Below, piece after piece: positions 1 through 8,149 of a DNA stretch of 64,000 nt (its first letter is position 1; every line of letters begins with the position of its first letter). The stretch comes from Pseudalkalibacillus hwajinpoensis (GTDB lineage: Bacteria > Bacillota > Bacilli > Bacillales > Guptibacillaceae), in contig NZ_JADFCM010000002.1 of the NCBI RefSeq assembly GCF_015234585.1, positions 209,399 through 273,398 on the forward strand, in the 5' to 3' direction. The notes under the pieces are model-generated. The model had not been told where the DNA came from. It was given only the letters and a program-made list of their open reading frames with translations, and searched no databases. Position numbers and translations under genes: made by a program.

Positions 1-818
1 TCTTCTTTAAATAGCTCAATTGCTTTGTTTATCGAATGACCAATGCCAGTTGAAATACCATTTACGAAATCTCTATCATACTCCCAACCTACTGTAAGAG
101 GTGTATCCGTTGTTCCATCGCCAATATCGACATGTTTAATTCGTTTCCCTTGGAAATACTCTCCATCGACTTCCTTTTTATATTCCCAATTAAACTCTTC
201 AAACAAATCATCAGAACGGTAGTTACCCTCTTGATCCTCAATAAGAGTAAATAACACTGGTGTTCCTTCTGGAATAACCTTAACGTATTCGAAGTTCAAA
301 GATACCTTAACTTTTTGGTGTCCAATATAAACGATGACAGTATGAAAACCTTCTGTAAATTTCTTAGCGAATTTATCAGCATTCTCTCTAGTCCATTGGT
401 TAACTGGAAGCGCTGTGGCCATATCAACTGTAAGGTTAATCTCTTTTGGTATTTCCTTCTTATTTTTAAACGCTTGTTGGACAGCCACTGCAGACAAATT
501 ACCTAGCGTAGTTATCATTGGCAAATCGTGCTCATATTTCGTTTCACTCTCAACACTCATAGTATGGGAAACATGTTTGCTTTTAATCGCCTTTCGTCCA
601 ATAAAGTAAAGACCTCCAAAGTTCATGCTATCAGATTGAATGTCTACTTGAAGCTCTTCTAAAAGGCCATCTACTAGTTTATGAGGTTCAGTATTATCTT
701 CGAAAGATGGTTTGTTTGGTAATGCATATGTATTAGGTTGTCTGTAGAGATCACCGTTAACAATTAACGCTTGTTCACTATTTCCATTATCATTTGCTAC
801 TTTAAAATTCATCTTCAT
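1..818 (-). CDS. ParM/StbA-like plasmid-segregation actin (3' end beyond the window)
   Basis: This is an actin-like ATPase that would push plasmid copies apart by forming filaments. About 272 codons are visible, from the start (MKMNFKVANDNGNSEQ) to the window edge. The first residues carry a phosphate-1-like D-x-G turn (ANDNGN), and near the cut end VDIGDGTTD is the phosphate-2 motif of the actin/Hsp70 fold. The start is the ATG preceded by AAAGGGTG; a second ATG lies two codons in. Its upstream DNA holds repeated TGTATTGAT elements like a centromere or operator, and a parR-type partner could lie beyond the left edge. ParM, Alp7A and PRTRC protein D are all possible relatives; I cannot tell which. 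Confidence 0.8.
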   Translation of the reverse strand, partial: MKMNFKVANDNGNSEQALIVNGDLYRQPNTYALPNKPSFEDNTEPHKLVDGLLEELQVDIQSDSMNFGGLYFIGRKAIKSKHVSHTMSVESETKYEHDLPMITTLGNLSAVAVQQAFKNKKEIPKEINLTVDMATALPVNQWTRENADKFAKKFTEGFHTVIVYIGHQKVKVSLNFEYVKVIPEGTPVLFTLIEDQEGNYRSDDLFEEFNWEYKKEVDGEYFQGKRIKHVDIGDGTTDTPLTVGWEYDRDFVNGISTGIGHSINKAIELFKE

Positions 819-844
819 TATTCAGCACCCTTTCTTTTATCAGT

Positions 845-985
845 ACATTTGTATTGATTATATGATATAAATTCTTCAATGTCCATGCTTTACCAACTTT
901 AACGCAAGTATACTTATATATGTATTGATTATTATACATATAAATATCAATACAAATAATTTAATATATATAAATGTATTGATGT
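845..985. repeat. TGTATTGAT repeats upstream of the parM-like gene (candidate centromere/operator)
   Basis: TGTATTGAT occurs at 850-858, 921-929 and 975-983, with the inverted form ATCAATACA at 946-954, in very AT-rich DNA just upstream of the actin-like gene. In ParMRC systems the adaptor binds short repeats at this place, which act as both centromere and autoregulatory operator. The role here is inferred from position. Confidence 0.5.
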
Positions 986-1633
986 TTTTATATACAAGAA
1001 AACTCGTAAAGTTTAACTATTTACTACTTGAGAGTTACAACTTCGTTGATTGAGTTGTAGCGCGCTGAAACTCAATCGAATACTAACACCCAGTCACTAT
1101 AGGTATCGACTGGTGATAAGACCACCAATTCACAGTCATATTCTCTTTTTATTAATTTTGATTTTTAATCTATCAGAAAATCGCTCTTCATTTCTGTTTA
1201 ACCTTTGATGTGTAAATTTTTATCGGATCAGTCGATATGAAAAGTTTAATCTGCAAATCAGGAATCTCTAGCGCTATGCAGCGCAATACAACGGTAGCGC
1301 TACAGAAAAGCCTTTGAGAACAATGTGCGCTACGGTAAAATCAACTACCCAAAACAACTATAGTTGCGCTACAATCACACAAACGATGTGCAGCTATGCC
1401 GCTTCCTATCGTTTCCTAAGCTATCAACCTCGCTTGAGTTAAAACTAACGAAATAGAATTTTATGTAGCGTTGCGGAACGCTTGCGTTACATTCAACAAA
1501 CTACACGTAACTAGTGAGCTGTGAATCGTTTGTGGTTTCATAGCGCGCAAGCAATCCTTGATATATTGCTGGTTTGCAGATAAAATAAAGATAACTTAAT
1601 ACGAGATTGCGCTATAGCGGAGGAGGTGCCTCG
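986..1633. repeat. Non-coding region with dispersed TAGCGC/GCGCTA elements
   Basis: No convincing gene lies here. GC-rich elements stand out from AT-rich DNA: GTAGCGCGCT near 1057, CTAGCGCTATGCAGCGCAA near 1268, GGTAGCGCTACAG near 1293, GTGCGCTACGG near 1325, GTTGCGCTACAA near 1363, TGTAGCGTTGCGGAACGC near 1464, ATAGCGCGCAAGC near 1540 and TTGCGCTATAGCGG near 1607. The last touches the ribosome binding site of the following HTH gene, so that protein could be the binder. They may be a partition site or operators. Confidence 0.5.
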
Positions 1634-2644
1634 ATGGAATACAATATGAAAGAACTATTGGAAGAAAATTTTAACGATGATCCCATATTCAGAGAAATAC
1701 AGATTAATAAAATTGATTTGGATGACGTCTTCACTGAGAGTATTCTAGAAATGCATCCTGAAACTACATACAGTACGGTGGAAGCTGGGAAAATAATTGG
1801 AAGAAAAGACAGTACTTTAAGAAATTACTTTAGAACAGAACTCGAGGATTATGTAGCACCAGAGAGATCCGGTAAATATTACAGATTAAACTACCAAAGT
1901 GTCTTCCGTTTACACATGATTTTACTTTTAGTAGAGAAAGCTAACAAAACAACGGTAGACATTGGATATGCACTAGGGATTTCTGCATTATCATCCACTG
2001 GTAGCAGTATTAAACCCAAACGACGTACGACTGATAGCGCTTTGGAACCATCTCAAGAGAATAATAATGCCCAACTTAATGAATTAAAAAAGATGATGCT
2101 TATTCAAAACATGAGACAAGTAGAGCTCCAGGAGAGGACAAGCCTTACCGACTTGAAGGTTGAATTAACAAATTTGAATAGAGAAATAGATTTTATAAAC
2201 CATAAAATTGAGATTGTAAAGCTAACGAAAGAAAAAGAACATGCTACTAATAAATACTATAAAGTCTTAGATTATTCACTCAGAAATACGAGAGCAGGAA
2301 ACAAAGATACAAAGAAGGGCTTCTGGAGCATTTTTAAGCCTCAAAGTGAAGAGGATGAGGTGGACATTGATCAAGTTCTAAGGGAAGCTTCTATTAATGC
2401 AGAAAAAGAAGTAGCAGCTACAACAGAGTTAGAAGAGGAAACTAAAGAACTAAAAGCAAAATTAAAAGAATTAGACGAAGAAAAAAATAAAAAAGAAGAG
2501 GAAATTGAAAACCAAGTATTGAAAATTTCCAAGGTAGAAACAAAAGTGAAATATCTAAATGATCCTAGTAACGAAATATCGATTGACCAGCTATCTAAAT
2601 TTTTGATTAATTCCAATGAGGATAATGATGACATGTTAACATAA
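1634..2644 (+). CDS. Helix-turn-helix protein with long C-terminal coiled coil
   Basis: A 336-residue putative DNA-binding protein. Residues about 45-115 look like a MerR-type winged helix: a short helix, then GKIIGRKDSTLRNYFRTEL, then a basic wing. Residues about 145-200 and 255-315 are Lys/Glu-rich heptads that predict coiled coils and oligomerisation. The ATG is chosen because AGGAGG sits seven bases upstream; an in-frame TTG 27 bases earlier overlaps a GCGC element and has no better site. It diverges from the actin-like gene across a repeat-rich spacer and precedes a one-TM peptide. A role in plasmid partition or copy control fits, but I do not recognise a named family. Confidence 0.7.
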   Translation: MEYNMKELLEENFNDDPIFREIQINKIDLDDVFTESILEMHPETTYSTVEAGKIIGRKDSTLRNYFRTELEDYVAPERSGKYYRLNYQSVFRLHMILLLVEKANKTTVDIGYALGISALSSTGSSIKPKRRTTDSALEPSQENNNAQLNELKKMMLIQNMRQVELQERTSLTDLKVELTNLNREIDFINHKIEIVKLTKEKEHATNKYYKVLDYSLRNTRAGNKDTKKGFWSIFKPQSEEDEVDIDQVLREASINAEKEVAATTELEEETKELKAKLKELDEEKNKKEEEIENQVLKISKVETKVKYLNDPSNEISIDQLSKFLINSNEDNDDMLT

Positions 2645-2677
2645 TACTATTAATAAATAGTAAGGTGAGGTGTTTAA

Positions 2678-2794
2678 ATGCTAGCTTTATTAAAAGATAA
2701 AACGAAAGAAAAATTGGATACAGCAATATTGGGCCTAGCTTTAGTTACCCTAACAAGTGCAATAGTTATTACTATTTTTGAAAAGTTGAATTGA
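2678..2794 (+). CDS. Small single-pass membrane protein
   Basis: A 38-residue open frame, MLALLKDKTKEKLDTAIL followed by a hydrophobic stretch and a short charged tail. It has a GGTGAGGTG ribosome binding site, lies 33 bases after the HTH coiled-coil gene and ends just before a strong terminator. This suggests it is the last gene of that unit. The size, one TM helix and charged amphipathic start resemble many plasmid micro-proteins, including type I toxins, but no function can be assigned. Confidence 0.55.
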   Translation: MLALLKDKTKEKLDTAILGLALVTLTSAIVITIFEKLN

Positions 2795-2814
2795 TCTATT
2801 GTTTTAAATGATAT

Positions 2815-2859
2815 TAATAAGAAAAGGCACTCTCAAAATGAGAGTGCCTTTTCTTATTA
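2815..2859. terminator. Bidirectional intrinsic terminator
   Basis: A perfect 20-bp inverted repeat (2815-2834 and 2840-2859) with a five-base loop, flanked by A and T runs on either side. It serves both the rightward HTH unit and the leftward rep gene, whose stop codon lies inside it. Confidence 0.9.
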
Positions 2860-4047
2860 ATATGTAGTCAATGGTTTTTTTCTAAAGTTATTTGGATCTA
2901 ATTCTTCTTCATATTTCTTATAAATTTTAAATGCTCCATGATAATCAAGGTTAAATTTCATCTCGATTTCTTTAATAATCTCGGATAATATAATTCCATG
3001 ACTTTTATTAAGTAATTCATTGCGATAACCTTTTAATTTAAACTTATTTTTTACTTGGGCAACCACCTTGGTTTCTTGCAATTCCAGGTCAACTTGTTCT
3101 TCCTCTTGGTTATCTTCTTCTGATCCTTTTTCAGGATGATTGTACCCTTTTTCTAAAACGGAATTAATGTATCCCCCCTTATTTTTAACATGATCCCGTT
3201 CAATTGAATATTTGATAACTTCAATTACTGCTTCCTTACCATGTGAAGATAACCACCGTTCCAACACATCGTTAGAAACGTCAATTTGGTTATCTAACAA
3301 TAATTTCTGAATAATATGCCCCGATGACTCATCAAACATAGATAATTGATGGTTTCCTTTGGGTACTGTTTTATTCTGAAGGATGATAAACTTCAATTTC
3401 ACTACTTTTCTTCCTTTTTTTATCTCTTCTAATTGGAAAGAAATATCAGTCTTATCCTTAAGTTCTTCTTGGGCGCGGAGAAGAACTCTTTGCTTAAAGT
3501 TTCCGTACACTGGATACATATCTTCAATGCCCAGCATTTCCCTGAGTCGTGATAGTTCAAATGTCCGTTCTTTAACACGCTCATATTGTTTCAATAATTC
3601 ATACAGCCGAATAGAGTAGGAGCTTTTTAACTTAATGACGTTTTCAAGTCGGTAACTTGTGAAATGACTTTTTAGTTCTAATAGATATGGTTTAAGGAAG
3701 GGATCGAATCTTAAATCTACTGTTCCTTCATTTTCGTTATAAGTAACAGAAGAGAGCCAGCTTACCTGGTGAACCCGATTATCTACTCGGACCTCAAAAC
3801 CTTTTTTTACTAAAGCATAAGTGATTTTTCTGATTTCTTCGTACTTGGATTTACTTGATATACCTAATAGTTTCGCAAATTCATTTACACTGAGACTGTA
3901 AGTCTTAAATTCTGTATCACTAGGTTGTAACTTGCTTGCAAGCATAAGTATAATCTTCTGCTCTAAGACACCCAATTTATAGTTAGCTTCAACTAATGCA
4001 TTAGACTTCGTTATTAGATGTTTCTGATCTACTGACACATAATTCAC
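2857..4047 (-). CDS. Plasmid replication initiator, Rep_3 (RepB/RepE) superfamily
   Basis: The initiator binds iterons and opens the origin. The N-terminal half shows the family signature: a DQKHLITKSNALVEANYKL start, LGVLEQKIILMLASKL, and the winged-helix pair typical of Rep_3 (about residues 10-230). A charged linker rich in Glu/Gln and a C-terminal extension follow. Sixteen iterons begin 58 bases upstream of its start, which is the normal arrangement for an autoregulated initiator. The first GTG has little spacing to a binding site; the GTG three codons later (4038) sits six bases after GGTAGGTG and is probably the true start. At 396 residues it is at the long end for the family. Confidence 0.92.
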   Translation of the reverse strand: MNYVSVDQKHLITKSNALVEANYKLGVLEQKIILMLASKLQPSDTEFKTYSLSVNEFAKLLGISSKSKYEEIRKITYALVKKGFEVRVDNRVHQVSWLSSVTYNENEGTVDLRFDPFLKPYLLELKSHFTSYRLENVIKLKSSYSIRLYELLKQYERVKERTFELSRLREMLGIEDMYPVYGNFKQRVLLRAQEELKDKTDISFQLEEIKKGRKVVKLKFIILQNKTVPKGNHQLSMFDESSGHIIQKLLLDNQIDVSNDVLERWLSSHGKEAVIEVIKYSIERDHVKNKGGYINSVLEKGYNHPEKGSEEDNQEEEQVDLELQETKVVAQVKNKFKLKGYRNELLNKSHGIILSEIIKEIEMKFNLDYHGAFKIYKKYEEELDPNNFRKKPLTTY

Positions 4048-4105
4048 CTACCAAGCTTTTCCTATCTTAATTTTATTATGAAGGGCAGACTTAACTATTA
4101 CAAGA

Positions 4106-4743
4106 CCCTGTTTTTGTTATAGTTAAAAGTTAACGATTGAAAGATTACTGTCTAGAGCCCTGTTTTTGTTATATTTCACTATTTTTATTGGAAATCGAGA
4201 ATAATTAACCCTGTTTTTGTTATAGTTCGGGACTTAAATCCTTATTTTTGACTATATCTTATAAGTATTGACCCTGTTTTTGTTATATTTCAGTGCTAGA
4301 CAACATATTTTTTATGGCTCATTATCTTGTATCTTATTAAGTTCGCCCTGTTTTTGTTATAGTTAATTGGTTTTGTACGCTAAAAAATAAGTGATGACCC
4401 TGTTTTTGTTATATTTCACTCAAAAAAACGCCACTATACAACATCTGGAATCTTTTAACCCTGTTTTTGTTATACTTAGTAACAATATTTAACCAGATTC
4501 TACCTAAAAACAATTATTCAACCCTGTTTTTGTTATATTTAAAAAGAAGACTTCGTCTGAAACTAATAAAATTTACTTGACCCTGTTTTTGTTATACTAA
4601 CCCTGTTTATGTAATGTTGACCCTGATTTTGTTATCTTTAACCCTGTTTTTGTTATAACTAAGACCCTGATTTTGTTATACTTAACCCTGTATAGGTAAT
4701 ATTTAACCCTGTTTTTGTTATCTTTAACCCTGTTTTTGTTATA
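4106..4743. repeat. Iteron replication origin: 16 copies of CCCTGTTTTTGTTATA
   Basis: Copies start at 4106, 4158, 4209, 4272, 4346, 4398, 4459, 4522, 4581, 4601, 4621, 4642, 4665, 4686, 4707 and 4728. All have the same orientation. Those at 4601, 4621, 4665 and 4686 are degenerate. The first nine are 51-74 bp apart and the last eight 20-23 bp apart, so there are a sparse array and a dense array. Many intervals fit whole helical turns (21, 52, 63, 74 bp). The array is adjacent to the initiator gene and followed by very AT-rich DNA, so this is the origin and the site of copy control. Confidence 0.95.
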
Positions 4744-4977
4744 GCAAACTACTATAAACGCAATGCTGACAGTAGTTTAATAGATCCGAAAACAAACAAA
4801 TCATTTAAATATATTAAAACAATATAATATAAAACAACAAAACAAGACTCTAAATGTCTTGTTTCCTCTTAATTTTTGTATTTTTTAATTAAACATAATA
4901 CTGAAAGTCGAAAATCACTAACTATAACATCTATATGAATAGTGTGGTAATACATTCTTTATAATGGAGTGATAGTC
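4744..4977. other. AT-rich segment beside the iterons, probable DNA unwinding element
   Basis: About 230 bp of AT-rich DNA (runs such as AATATATTAAAACAATATAA near 4810). It contains one hairpin, AAACAAGAC/GTCTTGTTT (4840-4864), followed by a T-rich tract that may be a weak terminator. The position next to the dense iterons is typical for origin melting. No gene is visible. Confidence 0.5.
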
Positions 4978-5811
4978 ATGCCATACGGATATACTTCCTA
5001 CATGGAAAGAGAAGGATATAGCACTGAAACTATAACAAGCTACGTTAAAACGGTAAGAGCTTTCTTTAGGTATATAGATATGAAATATGAGAAAAATAAA
5101 GAAGTCTTTGAGATAACACCTAAAGATATTAAAACGTTTATTGATTCATGTTTGAGCGATGGCCATAGCAAAATGACATGTAATAAGTACTTGTCTATCT
5201 TGAAGAGCTTTTTTGATTACTTGTGGCAAAAAGATAAAATTGCTGCTGATCCAACAGTTAAGATAAAACGATTAGTGCTAGAAGATACTAAAAAGACAGA
5301 AATAACCTATCAACAGTTGCTAGATATACTTCCAGATATTTTATCTAATCCAACTTATAGTTCACTTCGAAAAGCGATATATGTTTTAACACTTAAAGGA
5401 TTACGACATTCTGAATTCCAATTTATTAAAGAGAATGTAGTAGATATGGGAGATAGTGTAACTATTAAATTAAAAAAGCATGAGATTAATTTAACACATG
5501 ATGCGGCTGAAACTTTTATGAGTTATTATTATGAATCACAGTTTAACGGAACTCCATTTGTTTTTATTACAAAAAAACATGATTCTACTTCAGTACCCAT
5601 AGAAATTATGTCTTTGTATGCTCATATAAATGCGATATCCAAAGATTACGGTTTACCTACTAAATTGAATTTAAATATGATCAGGAACGCTTATGCTTAT
5701 TATTTATATAAACAAAAGAGATATACCATTGAAAGTATCTCAACTATTCTTGGTATAAAGCCAGCAAGTGCAGCCCAATTAGTAAAAACTAGTATGGTAC
5801 GTTACCAATAA
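4978..5811 (+). CDS. Tyrosine recombinase-like protein with degenerate active site
   Basis: A 277-residue protein with an N-terminal SAM-like core-binding domain (about residues 1-90) and a C-terminal catalytic-fold domain. The first catalytic Arg is present in GLRHSE (R143). The usual HxxR box reads NMIR (N233, R236). The helix that should end in the Tyr nucleophile reads LGIKPASAAQLVKTS, with Val where Tyr is expected; only a terminal Tyr (Y276) is nearby. It may be inactive or divergent, perhaps acting in resolution, partition or regulation. The ATG is preferred over an in-frame GTG nine bases upstream because GGAG is correctly spaced for it. It follows the origin and ends before a terminator-like leader of the next unit. 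Confidence 0.75.
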   Translation: MPYGYTSYMEREGYSTETITSYVKTVRAFFRYIDMKYEKNKEVFEITPKDIKTFIDSCLSDGHSKMTCNKYLSILKSFFDYLWQKDKIAADPTVKIKRLVLEDTKKTEITYQQLLDILPDILSNPTYSSLRKAIYVLTLKGLRHSEFQFIKENVVDMGDSVTIKLKKHEINLTHDAAETFMSYYYESQFNGTPFVFITKKHDSTSVPIEIMSLYAHINAISKDYGLPTKLNLNMIRNAYAYYLYKQKRYTIESISTILGIKPASAAQLVKTSMVRYQ

Positions 5812-5876
5812 AACAATTCTTACCTTGAAGAAACTATTAAAAGAGTAGTAGAATAAAAGAATAATATAAAAAGCGA

Positions 5877-5937
5877 GAAGGTCTCTCAAATAAATCACAG
5901 CCATTGGTCTGTGATTATTGAGAGGCCTTTTTTATTT
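5877..5937 (+). terminator. Intrinsic terminator in the leader of the next gene
   Basis: A long stem, AGGTCTCTCAA paired with TTGAGAGGCCT, with an inner stem AATCACAG/CTGTGATT, then TTTTTT. It ends 17 bases before the next start codon, so it can end the recombinase transcript or gate the downstream operon. Confidence 0.85.
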
Positions 5938-5954
5938 TGAAAGGGGGCCAGTAA

Positions 5955-6557
5955 ATGCTAGTAAATGAGTTAGCAAAAGAAGATCTAATAACAGCAGCAC
6001 TAATTGGTGAAGGGTATCTTGATACGTACAACAATGAGGCTGAATTAGTGATTCCATTTGCAAGAGAAAAATCCTTTTACTTATATAATTTACTCAAAGA
6101 TAAAACTTACAAAGATTCTATAAAATTCGAAGCGAGAAGAGGGCAATTTAAAATTGATATAAGTGACAATTTCTCTCTAGTTGATTCCTGGTATGAAAAA
6201 GGGCAAAAAGTTTTTAAAAAAGAGTTAGCTTTTAAGTACCTTTCTTTTAGATCTGTAGTAATAGCAGTAAATATTTTTGGCGAACGAAAAATTGAGGGTA
6301 TATCAGTACCCTCAACAATTCCTTCAAAATATATAAGAACTCTCTCATATTGCATTGAGCGCAAACTTAATCTCACCGTTGTTTCAGGAAAGAATTGCAT
6401 TAAGATTCCAGAAGTCCCAATTCTCTTTTTAGACACTTATAAAAATCTGGACACTTTTGACAGCACACAACTATTAAGCTACTTAACTAAAGCAGAGAAG
6501 AATAAATTAGTTGAAATTAGTATCAGAAAGAGTGGGGAGTATTATGTCGAAAATTAA
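5955..6557 (+). CDS. Unknown protein, faintly LAGLIDADG-like
   Basis: A 200-residue soluble protein with a good AAGGGGG site. The start, LITAALIGEGYLD, is reminiscent of a LAGLIDADG helix (xxGxLxGDGyL) with Glu for Asp. The rest, with ARRGQFKIDISD and later IPSKYIRTLSYCIERKL, could follow the alternating strands and helices of that fold. The acidic residue and glycines are only partly kept, so this is weak inference. If it is related, it may be a domesticated, non-cutting DNA-binding member. It overlaps the next gene by 14 bases, so the three genes from here are probably one operon. Confidence 0.55.
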   Translation: MLVNELAKEDLITAALIGEGYLDTYNNEAELVIPFAREKSFYLYNLLKDKTYKDSIKFEARRGQFKIDISDNFSLVDSWYEKGQKVFKKELAFKYLSFRSVVIAVNIFGERKIEGISVPSTIPSKYIRTLSYCIERKLNLTVVSGKNCIKIPEVPILFLDTYKNLDTFDSTQLLSYLTKAEKNKLVEISIRKSGEYYVEN

Positions 6558-7239
6558 AGCGCCTATTCTTCTGCTTGTTCTGACCATGACGATAGGTTGT
6601 AGCAATAAATTAATCGATGAGGCTGAACAAGTAAAAGCACAAGCTGAAAACTCAGTTGAAGAAAAATCAGAGGACACGAAGAAGTCTCAAAAAGATCTTG
6701 AAAAGGTTTATGAAGACATGGAACGACCAGTTAAAGAGGTCTTCGAGGAGAATGACTTCGAAAAAGTTAACCAGTTGATAAATGAAGATGGAATCGAATT
6801 AAAAAAACACTACGAGGATAGTACTGCTTTTGCTATTTTTGCTGGAAACATGCTTTATAATTTCCAAGCATCAGAAATATCTCCCTCAGCCTTCTATGAT
6901 TTCTTAAAACAGTATGGGAGTGAATCCATTCAAGAGGGATTACAAATCGATAGAAAAGATGCCATAACAAGTTTTGAAAATGTACAGGATATTTATAAAA
7001 ACAGTAAACAACAGCCCAAGTCATATGAATTATCAGAAGTCCAAATAACTGCTGGTTTTAGAGAGGGATACTTTTACAGAAAAGTGGCTACCAACAAAGG
7101 CGATGACTATTACATTACTACAATAAAGCAAGAAGATGGAAATTGGAAATTTGTTGACGATAGCCCGTCACCGCCTTATGAAGCAGCAGAAGTAATGGAA
7201 AAAGGGGAGGAAGATTCTAATGACAAATCAACAAATTAA
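6544..7239 (+). CDS. Predicted lipoprotein
   Basis: A 231-residue exported protein. The ATG overlapping the upstream gene's end is chosen because GGGGAG lies just before it and the product then begins with a classic lipoprotein signal: MSKIKAPILLLVLTMTIGC, with Cys-19 as the lipidation site. Residues about 25-75 are a Glu/Lys-rich helical segment; the rest is a mixed domain of unknown family ending in an acidic tail. Lipoproteins of this size often accompany Gram-positive conjugation genes, but nothing here fixes the role. It overlaps the following gene by 20 bases. Confidence 0.75.
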   Translation: MSKIKAPILLLVLTMTIGCSNKLIDEAEQVKAQAENSVEEKSEDTKKSQKDLEKVYEDMERPVKEVFEENDFEKVNQLINEDGIELKKHYEDSTAFAIFAGNMLYNFQASEISPSAFYDFLKQYGSESIQEGLQIDRKDAITSFENVQDIYKNSKQQPKSYELSEVQITAGFREGYFYRKVATNKGDDYYITTIKQEDGNWKFVDDSPSPPYEAAEVMEKGEEDSNDKSTN

Positions 7240-8092
7240 TCATCAAGATATCTTGACCTACACAGAAAATAAGTTGAAAGTACTTTTTCAAAATGACCGC
7301 GAATTCAATTTGCAGTTTATGATCATGTTTGAGTTTTATCGAAAGAAATTTAACCAAAATATTAAAGAAACATATAGAGAAGAGTTTAAAGACCGTTTCT
7401 TCAAAGTAGCGAAAAGTCAATTTTTTAGTGGATACTTTATAATCCGGGAGTACCTAGAATATGATAGTAGTTTCATATCAAATGAATGGTTGGAACAGAA
7501 GGAAGGGCTCATCACGGAACAAATACCAGAATTGATTCGCCAAATTAGTTCCGGTGATTATGAGGAAATTATTGTTACAGCTGAAACTAAGCAATTTACA
7601 GGGTGGGCGATTAGGACTTTTGAAAATGTACTAACACTAATAAAGCAAGCATCGTTTGATATCGCATGTCTAGGTGCAAGACAAGCCTTGTTAGATGAAA
7701 GAGACCTTAGAAACATAGAATCGCTAGAAGAGACTAATCAGGGACTTTTAGCGCCATACAATGATCTTTCTTTCGTTTCTCCACAAACATATTTATCTCT
7801 TTCAGTGATAACAGATGAAGTAGAAAAGTGGGATTTAAATTGGTGGAATGCCTTAAATAAGCAAAATACTAAGAATGGCGAGATAAATATAACTCGAATA
7901 TTTAGTGGTGATAGAGTCGAAGATTCAACTTACTTAATGGATGTATACCTCAGTGTAGAGCTGAACGAAACAGAATACACGATGCTCCTTGAAAGTATTC
8001 TGGCACTTTTCATGGAAAGAAGTAAGGTACCAAGAGAAAATATACAATTAAACTTTGCAAGAATTGAAGAGTTCTATATTTTCAGACCATAA
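7220..8092 (+). CDS. Unknown 290-residue cytoplasmic protein
   Basis: I do not recognise this protein. It begins MTNQQINHQDILTYTENKL after a GGGGAGG site, has no signal peptide or membrane segment, and is acidic, with aromatic-rich helices in the first half (FMIMFEFYRKKF, SQFFSGYFIIREYLEY). It is translationally coupled to the lipoprotein gene. It is the last gene of the three-gene unit and ends at a bidirectional terminator facing the ThiF gene. Confidence 0.7.
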   Translation: MTNQQINHQDILTYTENKLKVLFQNDREFNLQFMIMFEFYRKKFNQNIKETYREEFKDRFFKVAKSQFFSGYFIIREYLEYDSSFISNEWLEQKEGLITEQIPELIRQISSGDYEEIIVTAETKQFTGWAIRTFENVLTLIKQASFDIACLGARQALLDERDLRNIESLEETNQGLLAPYNDLSFVSPQTYLSLSVITDEVEKWDLNWWNALNKQNTKNGEINITRIFSGDRVEDSTYLMDVYLSVELNETEYTMLLESILALFMERSKVPRENIQLNFARIEEFYIFRP

Positions 8093-8113
8093 AATCGAGT
8101 AAACTTTGCAAAG

Positions 8114-8149
8114 AAAAAGGATCGAGACAATAGCTCGATCCTTTTATTA
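8114..8149. terminator. Bidirectional terminator between convergent units
   Basis: GGATCGAG/CTCGATCC stem with a seven-base loop, A run before and T run after. It overlaps the stop of the leftward ThiF gene. Confidence 0.85.

Noticed and set aside
315..609. Two short plus-strand open frames within the parM-like region
   Set aside because: Antisense to a clear actin-like coding sequence, without binding sites.
4106..4743. Regular repeats resembling a CRISPR array
   Set aside because: Unit is 16 bp, spacings vary from 20 to 74 bp, several spacers are about 5 bp, no cas genes are present, and the array adjoins a replication initiator; it is an iteron origin.
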